A stretch of DNA of 64,000 nucleotides from Syngnathus acus (Eukaryota; Chordata; Actinopteri; Syngnathiformes; Syngnathidae), in contig NC_051090.1 in NCBI RefSeq assembly GCF_901709675.1, positions 11,479,342 through 11,543,341 of the forward strand, in the 5' to 3' direction. Both the position numbers and the translations under genes were made by a program. Positions 30,135 to 40,800 of the stretch are shown piece after piece. Position 1 is the stretch's first letter, and each line of letters opens with the position of its first letter. Under the pieces are notes generated by a model. That model was given only the letters and a program-made list of their open reading frames with translations, made no database searches and was not told the DNA's origin.

Positions 30135-33100
30135 GGCGATCTGTATGAACGGCGTATCATGAAGATAAGGATGGCTCAACAAAAACCCACTTAAACGATC
30201 CCGATGACGCTCCTCATCCGAAGGGTCGGCGCTGGCGAGCTCCCGCTCCGGGCCGGTTCCGAGGATGCGGTACTCTGAGCGTCGCGTCTGCGTGCGTCGC
30301 ACCAGCCGCTCCTTGTCCATCAGAATCTGCTCCACTTGGCTCACGACGTTGCGCTCAAATGCTCCGAAGTTGCCGCTGCCCCCCTTGCCTGAGCTCAGGC
30401 GGGTTTTGTCGTGCCACTTCTGCAGCGTGGCGTCACGATATGGCCGGAAAGCAGCAAAACGCTTGGACGCCATCTCAGGGTAGTCGGACATGTCCAGTTT
30501 GCGCTTGGACGCACTCCTCTCTTTAAAGACACACACAGAGAGAGACACACGCGCGCGCACACACGCACGGGCGCGCACGCACGCAAGGGATTATTGTTAT
30601 TTGAATTTCAAGTGACGTCAGCATCGCGGCGGTTGTTTACATAAAGGACAAAGATTCGATCACGGGATGACAAAGGGCCCCACGTACTATCGGCATCATT
30701 AGCGGCTTTGTTTGTAAGTGACACGGAGGACGAAGAGTTTGAAGGATTTAATGATTTGGAGTGACACAGAAGGTTTGAAAAACTATTATGGCTTTTACGC
30801 ACGCCCGGTCCTACTCTACGGAGCTCTCTTTCACCTCCGTGGATGGAAGTTGGGGGCCGGCGCTCGGCCGGGTGGCTGTCCGGGGACGGTGGATGGGCCT
30901 TGGACATGGCTTTTACGCACGCCCGGTCCTACTCTACGGAGCTCCCTTTCACCTCTGTGGATGGAAGTCGGGGGCCGGCGCTCTGTGGAATAACGACGAT
31001 GCTGACATCAGGGCGCACGCGCGGCGTAGTTGACAAAGGACGAGGAATTTGATCGATGGATTTAATGATTTGGAGTGACACAGATGGTTTGATAATATTA
31101 TTGCTTATATAATAGTTATTTGATATCTAATTTATATATCGTTATATGGGCCTGTGGAATATTTTGAAGTGCAACCGCCGTCAGCGGCGCGCATTTATGT
31201 TGACATAAATGACTATCGATGGATTTAATGAATTGGAGTGACACAGATGGTTTTATAAACGTGTTATTTATGCAATAGTTATTTGAATAACTCTGAATGT
31301 TACGTCACGACCTATGGTCACGAGCTATGGGTCGTGACCGAAAGAATACAAGGATACAAGCGGCCGAAATGAGTTTTCTCCGCAGGATGTCCGGGCTCTC
31401 CCTTAGAGATAGGGTGAGAAGTTCGGTCATCCGGGAGAGACTCGGAGTAGAGTCGCTACTCCTCCACATTGAGAGGAGCCAGATGAGGTGGCTCGGGCAT
31501 CTCATCAGGATGCCTCCTGGACGCCTCCCTGGGGAGGTGTTCCGGGCATGTCCCACCGGTAGGAGACCCCGGGGACGACCCAGGACGCGCTGGAGAGACT
31601 ATGTCTCTCGGCTGGCCTGGGAACGCCTTGGGATCCCCCGGGATGAGCTAGATGAAGTGGCTGGGGAGAGGGAAGTCTGGGAGTCCCTCCTGAAGCTGCT
31701 GCCCCCGCGACCCGACCCCGGATAAGCGGAAGAAGATGGATGGATGGATGGATGTTTCGTCAGGCCCGTTCTCAGCTCTTTGTTTGTGTTTATGTCATGT
31801 TAGCATACCTATCGTTTAGCCTGTTGTTGCTCGTTCATGTCTGTTATTGGTGTTGAATTTTGTTGAATAAATTTCCCCCAAAATGCGACTTATACTCTGG
31901 AGCGACTTATGTGTTTTTTCACGTTATTGTGCATTTTATGGCTAATGCGACCTATATTCCAGAGCGACTTTTAGTCCGTAAAATACGGTAATCGCCCAGT
32001 GTGTGTTAGTGATGACAAATAAAAAACATTGATGCCTCTAATTATCGCCCATGCTGCTAAAAATTCCCCCCAAAACTTACGTTTTCCTCCGCGACCGCAT
32101 GCCGACGTCATTGCGCAAGTTTAAATATAACTGATTTGACAGCACGTCGAATGTATTTAAAATTTAAATTGGTTTTCTCCATAAACTATGATACAATTAC
32201 ACTCGTCACTCCGCTCCAATATCCTCACACAATTACGTTATCGGGGCGTGCGCTCAAACAAGACGATCGCGATAACATGACCTGCGCAACATGTGATGTG
32301 CGATGGTAACGTGTCGCATCGATGGAGCGTCAATTGACGCATCCCGCTGTTAGAGGTAGATCAAAACAGCCGCTGTTCTAGTGTTAAGAACACCAGTGAG
32401 ATGCAGGTGTGCACACTTGCTCCGTTTTGCTCCTCTTATTTATTGTGTTATTTGTTTATTTATTATTTATTCATCACTCTTATTATTCATTGTTTGTGCC
32501 TTCTTGTTTTTATTTTGTGTTGTTTACTTGTATGTATATCGTGTACTATGTCTTGTCACCATGGGATAGTGGAAACGTAATTTCGATTTCTTTGTGTGTC
32601 TTGGCATGTGAAGAGATTGACATTAAAGCAGACTTTGACTTTGTATTGCATACGACATAAGGAAAATATACATATCGCCCATTTCAGTGCCCCTTGGCGA
32701 TCGGACAAAAAGTGTTCTCTATTAATCGCCCACCCCCCGTTGGACATAAACCTTCTAGGGTTTCCAGGGCGATAATTAGAATAAATACGGTAATATTGCA
32801 ATTTTATCAGGTTATTTTTTATGCTTTTTTTATATGTGTTGCAGCTGTACCTGCAGTAGAAGTTTTATAGCCCCAAAATAGTTATTGAGGGTTGGATTGA
32901 TTCAGACGGAGCACTACTGAAGGCCTAGGTGTGAAATGAACGGCCCGCCACTGCTAAATAGGAACCGCACCAAACGAAAAAAATTAAGTCCGCTTTTGGT
33001 CCGGACCAAACAAGCGGTCTAAAGGACTTTTCTGGTCTGAATACACCCTTAGAAAGGCCGACGCGGCGACATGGAGCCCTCCCTGTAATTTTGCAAGTTA

Positions 33101-34792
33101 ACAATGCACTTCGTTTTTTTGCTAAGGGCGACTTTCAAAGCGAAGTTGCAGATTTAGCCAAAATTTCTCAGCCGGGCATGTCAAGACTGAGCGCTACACA
33201 CATTTCCCTGCGAGACAGAATGTAGCATCAGTTGCTAGGTAACAGACATGAAAGCCGATCAAAGATGTTTAGATCGCTTACTTCCTAACTCAAGATGAGA
33301 TAGGATTTCCAAAGATTCCTAAACTGAGTTAGGATTTGCATTGTGTAATACCAAACTGGAAAAAAATCTTATCTCCACTCATCCTATCTTAACTTTTGAC
33401 TTAAGATCAAAGGTCATTGAGGTTTTCTGTAATACGCCGTTGCGGCTCCTGACCGAGATTAGAAACCCGACGTTAGCCACTCAGCAAGCCATCACTCAGC
33501 CGCCACGTGATATGTTGGTTTCCTGTACAATTCCACGTCATTATTCAATTATTCGTCATCAGGGTCAATCACAAATGAATTTCATTGGGACAGCTCGACT
33601 GGATGTTCGAGATTTTTGAGAGGAAATATTGCTTTAGTTTTACTAGTGCCCCGTGAGTTACCTTTGTTGTCATCTTCTTCCTCGCCAAAAGCCAAGAGGA
33701 CTTGCTCAGAGCTCTGCTGCATGAGCTGATCGTGAAGCTCCAGCAGGGACCTCTGAAGAGCCTTCAAGGCCTTGCGCGCATTCTTGACAGCGCCCACCAG
33801 CCCGGCGGCGCCCCTGGCGCGGAAGAGCGGGAGGACAAGCGGCCCGGGCAGCCGGTTGGCGCTGGCCAGCACTTTCTGCATCTTGATGCGGGCCTCCAGG
33901 AGCCGCTCCCACACTGCCAGCTGGTTCCGCACCGCCCGGCTCTTCTCCACCTCCTCGTCCACCTTGGCCTCGGAGAAGGTGGAGATGGCGCGCTCCTCTT
34001 CTTGGTCGTCCTCCGTCTCGTCGCTGCTGTCGTCCTCGCTCGCGCTGGGCTTATCCATTTCGCTCATCAGCTTGTGGAGGTCCACGCCGGCGGCAAGTGA
34101 CACGTTTGCATCCGGCTCCACTTCGTCCTCATCGGCCTCCACTTCGTCCTCATCAGACTCCACTTCGTCCTCATCGGCCTCCACTTCGTCCTCATCGGCC
34201 TCCACTTCGTCCTCATCGGCCTCCACTTCGTCCTCATCGGCCTCCACTTCGTCATCATTGGCCTCCACCTCGTCCTCATCGGCCTCCTCATTGTCATCAT
34301 CTTCCTCTAGGTCTTCCGCACTGCCATCCTCCTCATCTTCATCATTTTGAATTAAGTGCAAATGGAGAGTTAGAAACAAGAATGATTATCAGTAAGCCGA
34401 TTTCATCCCTTTTCAAAATAACCAACATCAACTGTTGGTTTGACAATTAAACGTCGATATACTCTCAATGTTGGAGTCGCGCAGAATGATTCAAAATACT
34501 TACTGCAAATACTTAGGTCATCATCTTGATCCTGCTCCATATCCATGAGGAAGAGCTGCTGTCTGCTGACGGCCTTGCCCAGGTATCTCCCGTCGCTCTC
34601 GGCTGGCATGATGGCGTTTCTTCGCCGCAGGGCGCCGATGCCGGCCTCGGCATCCGCTGCAGCCTCGTCGTCCCCGGCGAAGGTGTCGCTAACCCGGGCT
34701 TTGGTGGCCTCGTCATGGTCATCCTCGGGGTCGGCAAACTTGGGGAGCGGGTTAAGGAGGTCTTCGAGCTCCTGGGAGAATGAATTCGCCAT
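27235..34792 (-). CDS. aatf: Apoptosis-antagonizing transcription factor (AATF/Traube)
   Basis: A nuclear and nucleolar protein of the small-subunit processome that also acts in transcription and checkpoint control. Four coding exons join in frame: 34792-34504, 34336-33662, 30520-30191 and 27608-27235. The total is 1668 nt, or 555 aa (human 560). Landmarks are an N-terminal [11 protein letters not shown], a long acidic region with an EADEDEV repeat (encoded at about 34110-34300), [27 protein letters not shown], then [71 protein letters not shown] and [21 protein letters not shown]. The acceptor at 34336 has a weak pyrimidine tract but is fixed by phase. The human gene, as I recall, has many more exons. 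Introns carry Tc1, LINE and MITE insertions. Confidence 0.93.
27803..27825. repeat. GCAC tetranucleotide microsatellite
   Basis: About five GCAC units lie directly at the broken left edge of the Tc1 element. Confidence 0.75.
27826..29227 (+). mobile_element. Tc1-like transposon, left terminal repeat missing
   Basis: The right inverted repeat is intact. An outer direct repeat ends 'gaatactttcgcaaggcactg' at 29227 before TA. An inner copy 'gggggccgaataatattgca' lies at 29021-29040, matching the IR/DR layout of Sleeping Beauty-type elements. The left side starts abruptly within the 5' leader ('agtgcagcaaactcactcag') beside a GCAC repeat, and neither left direct repeat is found between 27650 and 27990. 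The transposase (27994-29013) is uninterrupted. It sits in an aatf intron in the opposite orientation to the gene. Confidence 0.85.
27994..29013 (+). CDS. Intact Tc1-family transposase
   Basis: A 339-aa uninterrupted frame, full length for the family. Residues 1-110 form the paired-like bipartite DNA-binding region (helix-turn-helix [18 protein letters not shown] near 24-41 and GRPSKLS near 58-64). The catalytic DD34E triad is present as D152 ([12 protein letters not shown]), D243 (QQDNDPKH) and E278 (NPIENLW), with 34 residues between D243 and E278. The glycine box KHGGGSIM lies at 185-192, and the C-terminus is GGATKY. No stop or frameshift was seen. It probably encodes an active or recently active enzyme, but its own element lacks the left end. 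Confidence 0.95.
   Translation: MKTKEHTRQVRDTVVEKFKAGFGYKKISQALNISRSTVQAIILKWKEYQTTANLPRPGRPSKLSSQTRRRLFRDAAKRPMITPDELQITTAEVGESVHRTTISCALHKSGLYGRVARRKPFLKDIHKKSRLKFATSHLGDTPNMWKKVLWSDETKIELFGHNAKRYVWRKSNTAHHPEHTIPTDKHGGGSIMAWACFSSAGTGKMAKIDGKMDGAKYRTILEENLLESAKDLRLGRRFIFQQDNDPKHKAKSTMEWFTNRRIQVLEWPSQRPDLNPIENLWKELKTAVHKRSPSNLTELELFCKEEWARIPVSRCAKLIETYPKRLAAVIAAKGGATKY
30095..30132. repeat. GT dinucleotide microsatellite
   Basis: A pure run of about 18 TG units inside an aatf intron, 60 bp downstream of the exon ending at 30191 on the sense strand. Confidence 0.9.
30612..31988. mobile_element. Second copy of the CCGTATTTTCCGG element, with insertion and internal duplications
   Basis: It aligns with 16600-16987: 'gacgtcagc' near the start, repeated [11 protein letters not shown]-stop relics (30729-30764 and variants near 31050 and 31210), and 'gttagcatacc' through 'cgacttatactctggagcga'. 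It ends in 'cgtaaaatacgg' plus TA (31989-31990). The left terminus is missing. A 118-bp tandem duplication starts at 30793 and 30911. An RTE-like LINE fragment (31308-31757) interrupts it. Confidence 0.7.
31308..31757 (+). mobile_element. 5'-truncated RTE/Rex3-like LINE 3' end with GATG tail
   Basis: A continuous frame ends at 31725 and encodes [57 protein letters not shown] and a PPRPDPG C-terminus, the distal part of a fish LINE ORF. A (GATG)n tail follows at 31735-31757. A short CGTCA repeat flanks it (about 31303-31307 and 31761-31765). The family name is from memory and uncertain; the LINE nature is clear. Confidence 0.75.
32375..32645 (+). mobile_element. L2-like LINE 3' UTR fragment
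   Basis: It matches the 3' end of the LINE at 18540-19570: 'ctcggttttgcccctcttat'-type start, 'gtttgtgccttcttgttttt', 'tgtctcgtcaccgtgggat' and 'tttctttgtgtgtctt'. It ends in an (ACTTTG)-like tail near 32640. No coding part remains. Confidence 0.75.
34110..34300 (-). repeat. aatf: 21-bp coding minisatellite in aatf
   Basis: About nine tandem 21-bp units (plus strand core 'tcctcatcggcctccacttcg') encode EADEDEV heptads in the acidic domain of aatf. Variant units read [14 protein letters not shown] and EPD. Several neighbouring units are identical at the nucleotide level, which indicates recent slippage or unequal exchange. Confidence 0.92.
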
Positions 34793-35226
34793 GAGGGGAC
34801 ACTTCAAAATTGCCACCACAAACCTCGAGCACATGCATGTATGAGGACCTTCGGGGTGCTTGATGATGACGTATATACTCGGCGGCTAAAAGTGTTACAA
34901 GCTGTGTAGACGGTTTTGTTGTCTGCAGGAATACATTTGAGTATTTTCAGACGTCTGTATTTCACATATTTTTAAAATGATCGAATGGTTAAATTTATGA
35001 GCGTTGTATAAGCATCGTAACACACGTAACACACGTAGCATTCACAGTACAACACGATACGGTGATGCTCAGGGCAGCCTGCCAGACTTAAAAGAGGTCA
35101 AATTGTATTAACCACATGCGCAGATAGCGTTGCGCGTTGCAATCTGCGATTGCTCGCTGGGTTATATAGGCGCGAGCTTCCTTTGAAATAATAAAAAAAA
35201 AAAGAACATTTTTTTACGAAGCGATA
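34793..35226. promoter_or_regulatory. Shared divergent promoter interval of aatf and magoh
   Basis: Only 434 bp separate the two ATGs, which point away from each other. A TATA-like TATATAGG lies at 35163-35170, about 60 bp before the magoh ATG. No transposon is recognised inside. Bidirectional activity is inferred from spacing. Confidence 0.55.
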
Positions 35227-37113
35227 ATGTCGACGAGCGACTTCTACTTGAGGTATTATGTTGGCCACAAAGGCAAATTTGGACACGAGTTCCTGGAGTT
35301 TGAATTCAGACCCGATGGTAGGTGGAGTGTGGGACTGCTGTTCTTCCTTTCAGCCGGCCATGGCTAGGCTATGCTATGCTAGGCCGGAAGAGACTTCGGC
35401 CGATGGAAACGTGGGACAAACGCTCCAAACTGTCTAGTTCCATCTTTTGTCTAGGTTGTATCTTTCAAGCTTTCCGTTAGTGGGTTAAACGAGAAACTAA
35501 TAGTGTATCACTGTTTGAGCTTGAAATTAAATGGTTGAACCGCCATGTGGCCTTTAGCTTGCGAAAGGGAGCCGAGAAGGAGAACCATTCATTCATTCAG
35601 TCATTATGATTTATTGTTATTATTTGGGGGTTCACAGGCTAAAATAGACAATTCTCGTGCACTGAGAAAAAATAGGTTTTGGGGTTCTATTTTGTTTTTG
35701 AATCTTTAAGTGGGTTCCCGGAACTCACCAAAATTACATGTAGTATTTAATTGTCTAGGTGGTATAATATGATGGACTTATGCATGTAACTCAATCAAGA
35801 GGCTAATACGATCAAAAGAATAAATAAAAGTAAAATACTCAAACTCGACAAGTCCTAAAGTTTGTTCCAAGTTATTGGTTGTGTTGGAAACGTTTTTTTT
35901 TTCTCCAGGTAAGCTGCGCTACGCCAATAACAGTAACTACAAGAATGACGTCATGATCCGAAAGGAGGTAATCATTTATTCATCTGAACCGTTCAGCCTG
36001 ACAAGGGTCGTATGCTTTTTTGCTGCATATACATAGGAGATAGTGTCGTGAGCCGCACCAAGACAAATGAGGACGGTGGTAACACCCCAGCAAGAGAGAT
36101 ACTGTACTGCCCTTTTTGAAGTAGTTTTGCAAAAACGGCGTACGCAGTGACCTTATAGCCAGTCTTTTTGGAGTGGGCGTACCGGGGTTATGATGCAGAA
36201 GCTACTTTGGGGTTATAATTCCGATTTATTGTGTTTGGGGCCTGCCTGGCAGGCGTACGTCCACAAGAGCGTCATGGAGGAGCTCAAAAGGATCATCGAC
36301 GACAGCGAGATTACCAAAGAGGACGACGCGCTGTGGCCTCCTCCTGACCGAGTGGGAAGACAGGTGGACTTAAAAGACGAAGCATTTAATCTTGAATTTG
36401 ATGGTCTTGAGTTTGATAGTACTTGTGAAGCACTAGATCAGGGGTGGGCAATCCAGGTCCTGGTGGGCCGCATGTCCTGCATGTTTTCTATGTCACCCTG
36501 TTGTAACAAATCCTAAGCAAATGGTCAGGTAATTAGCAAGGTCCACAGAAGCTGGTTAATAACTCTGATCAATTTGAATCCGGTGTGTTGCAGCAGGGAG
36601 ACCTGGAAAACATGCAGGACATGCGGTCCTCCAGGATCGGGATTTCCCACCCCTGGACTAGATAGTCAGATTTGGTCACAAGTAGTATGAGCAGCGCATG
36701 TGGCAATCAGTTCAATCAATCAATCACAGTTTGGTTTCGCTAGTGACATGTATTTTGTAATTTGTCAAAGCAAACAGTCGCTAGGTCTCAAGCATACGGA
36801 CTCGATGCTGGATGTGCCTTTAGGGGTGTTTATGATGCAAGTCTTGTTTTGCTTTTCAAGGAGCTGGAAATTGTCATCGGCGACGAGCACATTTCCTTCA
36901 CCACGTCCAAAATCGGCTCTTTGATTGACGTCAACCAGTCCAAGTGAGGACAAGACGGCACCTGTTTGATCATTGTAAACTTTGAATGTCATTTTTTTGT
37001 TTGTTGTCTTTAGGGATCCCGAAGGTCTGCGTGTGTTTTATTACTTGGTGCAGGACCTCAAGTGTTTGGTGTTCAGTCTGATTGGACTTCACTTCAAGAT
37101 CAAGCCCATCTAG
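35227..37113 (+). CDS. magoh: Exon junction complex core protein Mago nashi homologue
   Basis: Forms a heterodimer with RBM8A (Y14) in the exon junction complex, acting in mRNA localisation, NMD and splicing. Five exons join in frame: 35227-35317, 35909-35967, 36253-36363, 36861-36943 and 37014-37113. The total is 444 nt, or 147 aa. Apart from the first few residues (MSTSDFY against MESDFY in human) I see no difference from human MAGOH. Recognisable blocks are [60 protein letters not shown] and [15 protein letters not shown]. All introns are GT-AG. Intron 3 contains a hAT MITE. Confidence 0.98.
36439..36655. mobile_element. hAT-type MITE in magoh intron 3
   Basis: A 217-bp element with ends CAGGGGTGGGCAATCC and 'atttcccacccctg', flanked by an 8-bp near-duplication CACTAGAT/GACTAGAT (36431-36438 and 36656-36663). 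Internal arms 'ctgcatgttttcta' and 'tggaaaacatgcaggac' are inverted. Confidence 0.85.
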
Positions 37114-37194
37114 GCGCCGTCTTCCTCTGCATCGCCGTGTTTTTGGGTCGTCCACATGCATATGTACATTTGCTTCGTTTTGTCTACGTTTTGA

Positions 37195-37200
37195 ATAAAG
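37195..37200 (+). other. magoh: magoh polyadenylation signal (AATAAA)
   Basis: A canonical AATAAA 82 nt after the stop codon, giving a 3' UTR of about 100 nt. Confidence 0.7.
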
Positions 37201-37815
37201 CTTTGAGAATACAAGAACACAAGCGCCACAGTGCTTGAGCGCTCCGATGAAACGGTTTGCTCGTTCTTACACAGCCAACAACAAACCAAATACATATTTT
37301 CAGTCATAATTTTCCTTTTAGTTTTCTTGTGTACAATTGAACACAACATTTTCTCAAATTTTCATTTCTCCAGTTTACGGCTAATCCAAACTAGCAGACT
37401 CATTGTGGGAAACACTTAACTCCCAAATTAAACTTTTTCCTTGAAATACTATGTAAAGTTTTTTTTTCTCAAATAGTCACCAATTTTCCCCCAAAACAGT
37501 AGACTACTCTCAGGCTACTTTTTTCTTGAATATGTAAAGGCCTTTTCCCTCCAAATTCCAATTAATGTAATGTTGAACATACAACCTTTTGGGGGAACTG
37601 TATGACCAAAACTCTTGACTCCTTTTTTTTTTTTTTTTTTTTCCCCCCCAATTTTTTGCTCGTCCATCTTCTATACAAATACATTTTACTGACACAAATT
37701 CAATGACACGATACTAACCAGTAACCATGACAATGTGATGATTTCACAGTCGTGTGACTTGACGTACAATCACATGATTTCCACTTAATGCTACAGGCGA
37801 GTGGCCCAGACGCCG

Positions 37816-40800
37816 TCAGTTGAGCGCCTTCCCGTCCAGGACATTGAAGATGTCCTCCAAGGATCGGTGCACGCAGCGCAGGAAACCCGGGACGTCCCGA
37901 GACGGGTAGCCGCTGACGTTGCAGCCGATCCAGTTGTCGTGGACACCGTAGCCCACACCCAGGCCGTCAGGCACCACCGGAGCAAAGCCGCCCAGGCGCA
38001 CGGCTGAACTGGACAGCGTGCTGGTGGACAGGATGTTGTGGTTGATTGCAGCGTAGGCGGGGTCGGCGTAGAGGTCATGCGGTGGACGCCCGGCCTCTGC
38101 TGACAGGCAGCGCAGGGCGAACAGGTGCCGGTCGAAACCTTGGCCTGAGAAACAAAGAGTCAAAGCACGCCCGCTGAAAGACAACTGGAGACCGAGACTT
38201 CTCACAAAGACGTCCGGGAGGGGCAATGGCACGCAAGCAAAGTGCAACGGGCAGCATCCTCACCCATGGCGGCCTCCTTGGTGAGTTGGCCGTGATAGTC
38301 GGAGCAGTGGCGCAACATGTCCAGCAATTCGCCGGCGGCGTGTCGGGCCGGCTCGTTGACGAATGCGTGAGCGCAGCGCTTGGTGAAGGCACTGGCGGGT
38401 CGAATGGTTTCGGTGCGGCCGTGCCTGAAGGCGGCCGTGCTGCATGACTCGTAGGTAGCCACCGTCTGGCCGTACTGGCGCAGGAAGGCCATCTGGAAGG
38501 ACAGCTGCGCCACCGCGTCCGGGCTCAGCTTGGCCGCCTTCAGACGCTCCTTGCCACCACCTACAGGAACAATTTTGCCGTTGAGGACCATGTGCGTGAG
38601 CTCTTTTCCTTTGGTGATTCAACACACTGTCCGCGACTCAATGAAAACCTTTAAGGCTTTTGCCACGGGACATGTTGTGCTGCTATCAACTCGTGCCCTC
38701 ACAAGTAACATGAAGTTGTACGACAAGTATGCAAAAAGGTCATACAGGAGCGGAAAAAAAACGTGACGAGGTTAGCAAGGATACGGATTACATCTGAAAT
38801 GCCTTTGGAGAATTTATTCTGCATTCTTCCTTGACTCTTCAGTGAAGAGCGGCTCTGGTAGCTCGCGGAAAAAGGCCGCCAGCGGAACGGGGCTTTCACC
38901 TGTAAACTGCATGGCGTCGATGGTGAGCCGGGACACGGCGGCGTCAAATCCAGCTTTGGCCTTCTTGATGCCATCGCGCAACGCGTCGTCCAGCTGGAAG
39001 CTTAGCCGGCGCACATCTGACGCCAAGCTAGCACCAGCGGCAGCCTGGTCGGGGTGCACGAGCGGCTTCTGAGTGGTGTCTTTGTAGATTTCGTTGAGAA
39101 AGCGCAGCACGGCCACGCCGTCGCCCCACGAGTGCTCAAAGTTGATGGCGGCGTGGCCATCGCGGGCCACAATGATGCTGAACGACTTGTCAAACCTGGG
39201 TCGAAAAAGGACGCATTCACGTGCCGCCCCTCGTCAGCACTTTTATTCCATTTCCTTTACAGTTGTGCACGTGTCTACCGAGTGAGGAGCAAGAGCGCAG
39301 TAGTGTGCTTACCATCTGTTGACGCCGTCACCGTGCAGCATGCTGTGCGAGGCGTCCACGCTGTCTCTTAGCGTGACGTCGTCCAGGCATAGGCAGAAGA
39401 GGGCGCTGTCCACGGTCTTGAGGACCTCACCGTTGCCAGTGGCAAGCAGCTTGTCCCTCAGCCCCGCCCACACGTCACGGTTCTCCGCCGTCAGCGCCCC
39501 CAGCGGGAAGTCAGGCGCCGGCGTGGCATCCGACAAGATGTAGCTGAGGGGGGAAAAAAAGCGCAAAACACCTTGAGGACTAAGGACGGGTGGACGCGCC
39601 TTGATCAGTGCCTTGAAAGCTGAAAAAACATTTACGTAAGAGGGCTGTTGGACAGCACGATTCTTCAGCACTATGCTGGTGCGAGTATTCACTCTCGATC
39701 ACTGACTGGTACAGAGAACCGCTACCTCTTGTACGTGCAACGCGCTTATCTCAAGTTTTGAGATGTAAAATTTTATTTTGCACAACGACATTGGGGACAT
39801 TTCTTTTGGATGCAGATGATGATTGACCCATGTGGCAAACCGCTGTTGCATAGCGCCAACTACTGGCGAGAAGGACTTACTTCCTGTCAATTTTGTTTGG
39901 CCTTAGGTATCGGTGGCTTGGTACCGACATCTCCGTGAGTTCTTGTAAACGTTCAAATCTAGCAGAACGTAACATTATTTTTGTGTGACGGAGATCCGAT
40001 TGGAGTACATACCTCAGGTTGTCGCGTATCCGAGCCGGTGGCAGCATTTTGCCGGCGGGATCGAGCACGTCAAAGACGTACATGTTGCCTTTCCTCATGA
40101 CCAGCAGGTGCCGCCCGGCGGGGTCGGTGAAGAGCTGGTCCTGGCCGGGGTGCGGGACGCGCGTGGAGTTGAAGAGGCGGAAGTACTGCGACATGTCCAG
40201 CGGGAAGGCCTTGAGCATGTAGGCGCCGTACCAGGCAAGCGAGGTGGGCACCCAGCGGATCAGCTTCTTGAAGGCGTCCGTGTCGCTGCGGGCTGGGTCC
40301 AGGTGGAACACTTCGGGCTCCAGCAGCCCAGCGCGCAGCGTCTTCATGAAGCGCACGGCCGAGCACACCATGTTGCTGGCGCGCACGAGCTGCCCGTTGT
40401 ACTCGCTCTTAGGGTCGTCGTTCAGCGACATGAAGGGGTTGAAGTTCAGCACCACCGGATCACGCGCCGACAGGTACATGTCGAACCACGGGCCTGAAAG
40501 ATACATGCGTACGCAGGCGTGTTGCAAAGTGAAAGCAGATGTTTTGTCATGTCTTTTAGTCAAGGACTAAATTAGATTAATTTGATAGGCAATGTGTTGT
40601 GAATTAAATGAGTGGATTTACTCCAATCTATTAAGTGCATTTTGCAGCAGGCTTTGCTCATCATTGTGCTCCACGCAGAATTTCCCTGTGTGGAACAAAT
40701 ATGTCAAACAAACATTACCTGAAATATAGCTGGTGTGCTTGTTTTTTCTGTCTTGGGCCAGCAACTCCTCTTGAAGCCTTTTTCCTTCACCAGCCAGAAA

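Noticed and set aside
33772-34350. Serine-rich plus-strand frame of 192 codons
   Set aside because: It is the antisense of the acidic aatf exon; GAC/GAG repeats read backwards give Ser codons.
40070-40497. Plus-strand and second minus-strand frames over the cpt2 large exon
   Set aside because: Other-frame shadows of a GC-rich conserved exon; the third frame matches CPT2 perfectly in phase with its neighbours.
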